Part shown: positions 63,565 to 64,000 of the stretch, in pieces
How positions within the stretch are numbered: position 1 is the stretch's first letter
Layout: every line of letters starts with the position of its first letter
NCBI GenBank assembly: GCA_033439795.1
Contig: JAUTDP010000007.1
Coordinates: 2,976,001-3,040,000 of the forward strand
Direction of reading: 5' to 3'
Origin: Sordaria brevicollis
Taxonomy: Eukaryota; Ascomycota; Sordariomycetes; Sordariales; Sordariaceae
DNA: 64,000 nt
Made by a program: the position numbers and the translations under genes
The notes under the pieces: model-generated
Told to the model about the DNA's origin: nothing
The model's database searches: none
The model's input: the letters and a program-made list of their open reading frames with translations, nothing else

Positions 63565-63978
63565 TTAGATAGACGAGGGGTAGAGCATGATGCGGACGGA
63601 GGCACCGAAGGACCTGGAGGGGAGGGGAGTGGCGAACTTGGCGCGAACAACGCCGGAGTTGCCTGTGAAGTCAAAAGTCAACATTGAACGTTCTACCCAA
63701 GAGGCCGGGAAAAGAGGATAATTACCGTGAGGCCTGGTAACCTTGCCCCAGATCACGCGGATCTTGGTGCCGCGGACCTCCTTCTGGCCGCGGTAGACAT
63801 AGGCAACGCGCTTGCCAAGGTAGAAGCTGTATTCCCTGTCAATATCCATCACCGTGTCGTTCCAAGCGAGTTCTCCACGTACTTGGCAGCAGCAGTGTCA
63901 TCAACACCCTCGATCTTGATCAAGCTGGTCTTGGGGTGGGTGGTGTGACGGCCACGCTGATAGCTCAGGTGGCGACCC
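63565..63978 (-). CDS. rpl33: 60S ribosomal protein eL33 (yeast Rpl33, mammalian L35A), 5' end outside window
   Basis: Three exons are visible on the minus strand: 63978-63883, 63826-63726 and 63662-63565. They are joined by introns of 56 nt (GTACGT...ACAG) and 63 nt (GTAATT...ACAG). The product reads [68 protein letters not shown] and ends [14 protein letters not shown]. Only about the first dozen residues, on one or more exons past position 64000, are missing. The acceptor at 63978 follows ATAG, so the preceding codon is split. eL33 is a core large-subunit protein and the intron-rich 5' end is usual for fungal ribosomal protein genes. Identity is secure. Confidence 0.96.
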
Positions 63979-64000
63979 CTATGCGGTTCCTCTCGTCAGT

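Overview
This window comes from a filamentous ascomycete, most probably a Sordariomycete close to the Sordariales. The genes carry one to four short introns (about 56-160 nt) with GTAAGT/GTACGT-type donors. The proteins belong to ordinary fungal families. Two AT-rich blocks carry the mark of repeat-induced point mutation (RIP): C:G to T:A changes concentrated at CpA/TpG, with CpG largely left alone, as in Neurospora.

Layout: a SURF4/Erv29 ER cargo receptor (+, 724-1873) converges on a Zn2Cys6 regulator (-, 3223-5146). That regulator diverges from the ribosome-biogenesis gene ERB1 (+, 6397-9025). Then come a secreted GDSL/SGNH esterase (-, 10129-11525) and an orphan 228-residue protein (-, 12577-13263). 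About 6 kb of gene-free DNA of normal composition follows. Next is a 22-kb AT-rich transposon nest (19231-41357), then a Tgl3/4/5-type patatin-like protein (-, 41917-44069), a FUN30-type SNF2 remodeller (-, 45769-48930), VMA21 (+, 49885-50488) and a DUF2406 protein (-, 51465-53034). A second AT-rich transposon lies at 55060-59752. The window ends inside ribosomal protein eL33 (-, 63565 to beyond 63978).

The most informative content is in the AT-rich blocks, which hold almost no open frames but can be decoded. The large one is a four-element nest with every target-site duplication (TSD) still readable. A Mutator-like DNA transposon (TIRs at 19240 and 41348, 9-bp TSD, DDE transposase relics) was entered by a Ty3/gypsy-type LTR element (334-bp LTRs, 20678-38433). 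That element was in turn entered by a chromodomain-bearing Ty3/gypsy element (302-bp LTRs, 26008-32930) and by a 2.05-kb element with gag-like but no recognisable pol sequence (232-bp LTRs, 21174-23223). The second block is a two-gene PIF/Harbinger element (DDE transposase plus Myb/SANT-like partner) with 34-bp perfect TIRs and a 3-bp TSD. All of these look inactivated by RIP.

The host genes are mostly housekeeping (secretory traffic, ribosome assembly, V-ATPase assembly, chromatin remodelling, lipid metabolism) and do not form an obvious pathway cluster. I found no CRISPR array, no convincing tRNA or rRNA gene and no biosynthetic gene cluster. Splice sites and boundaries were read by eye; family assignments are from recognition of motifs, not database searches.
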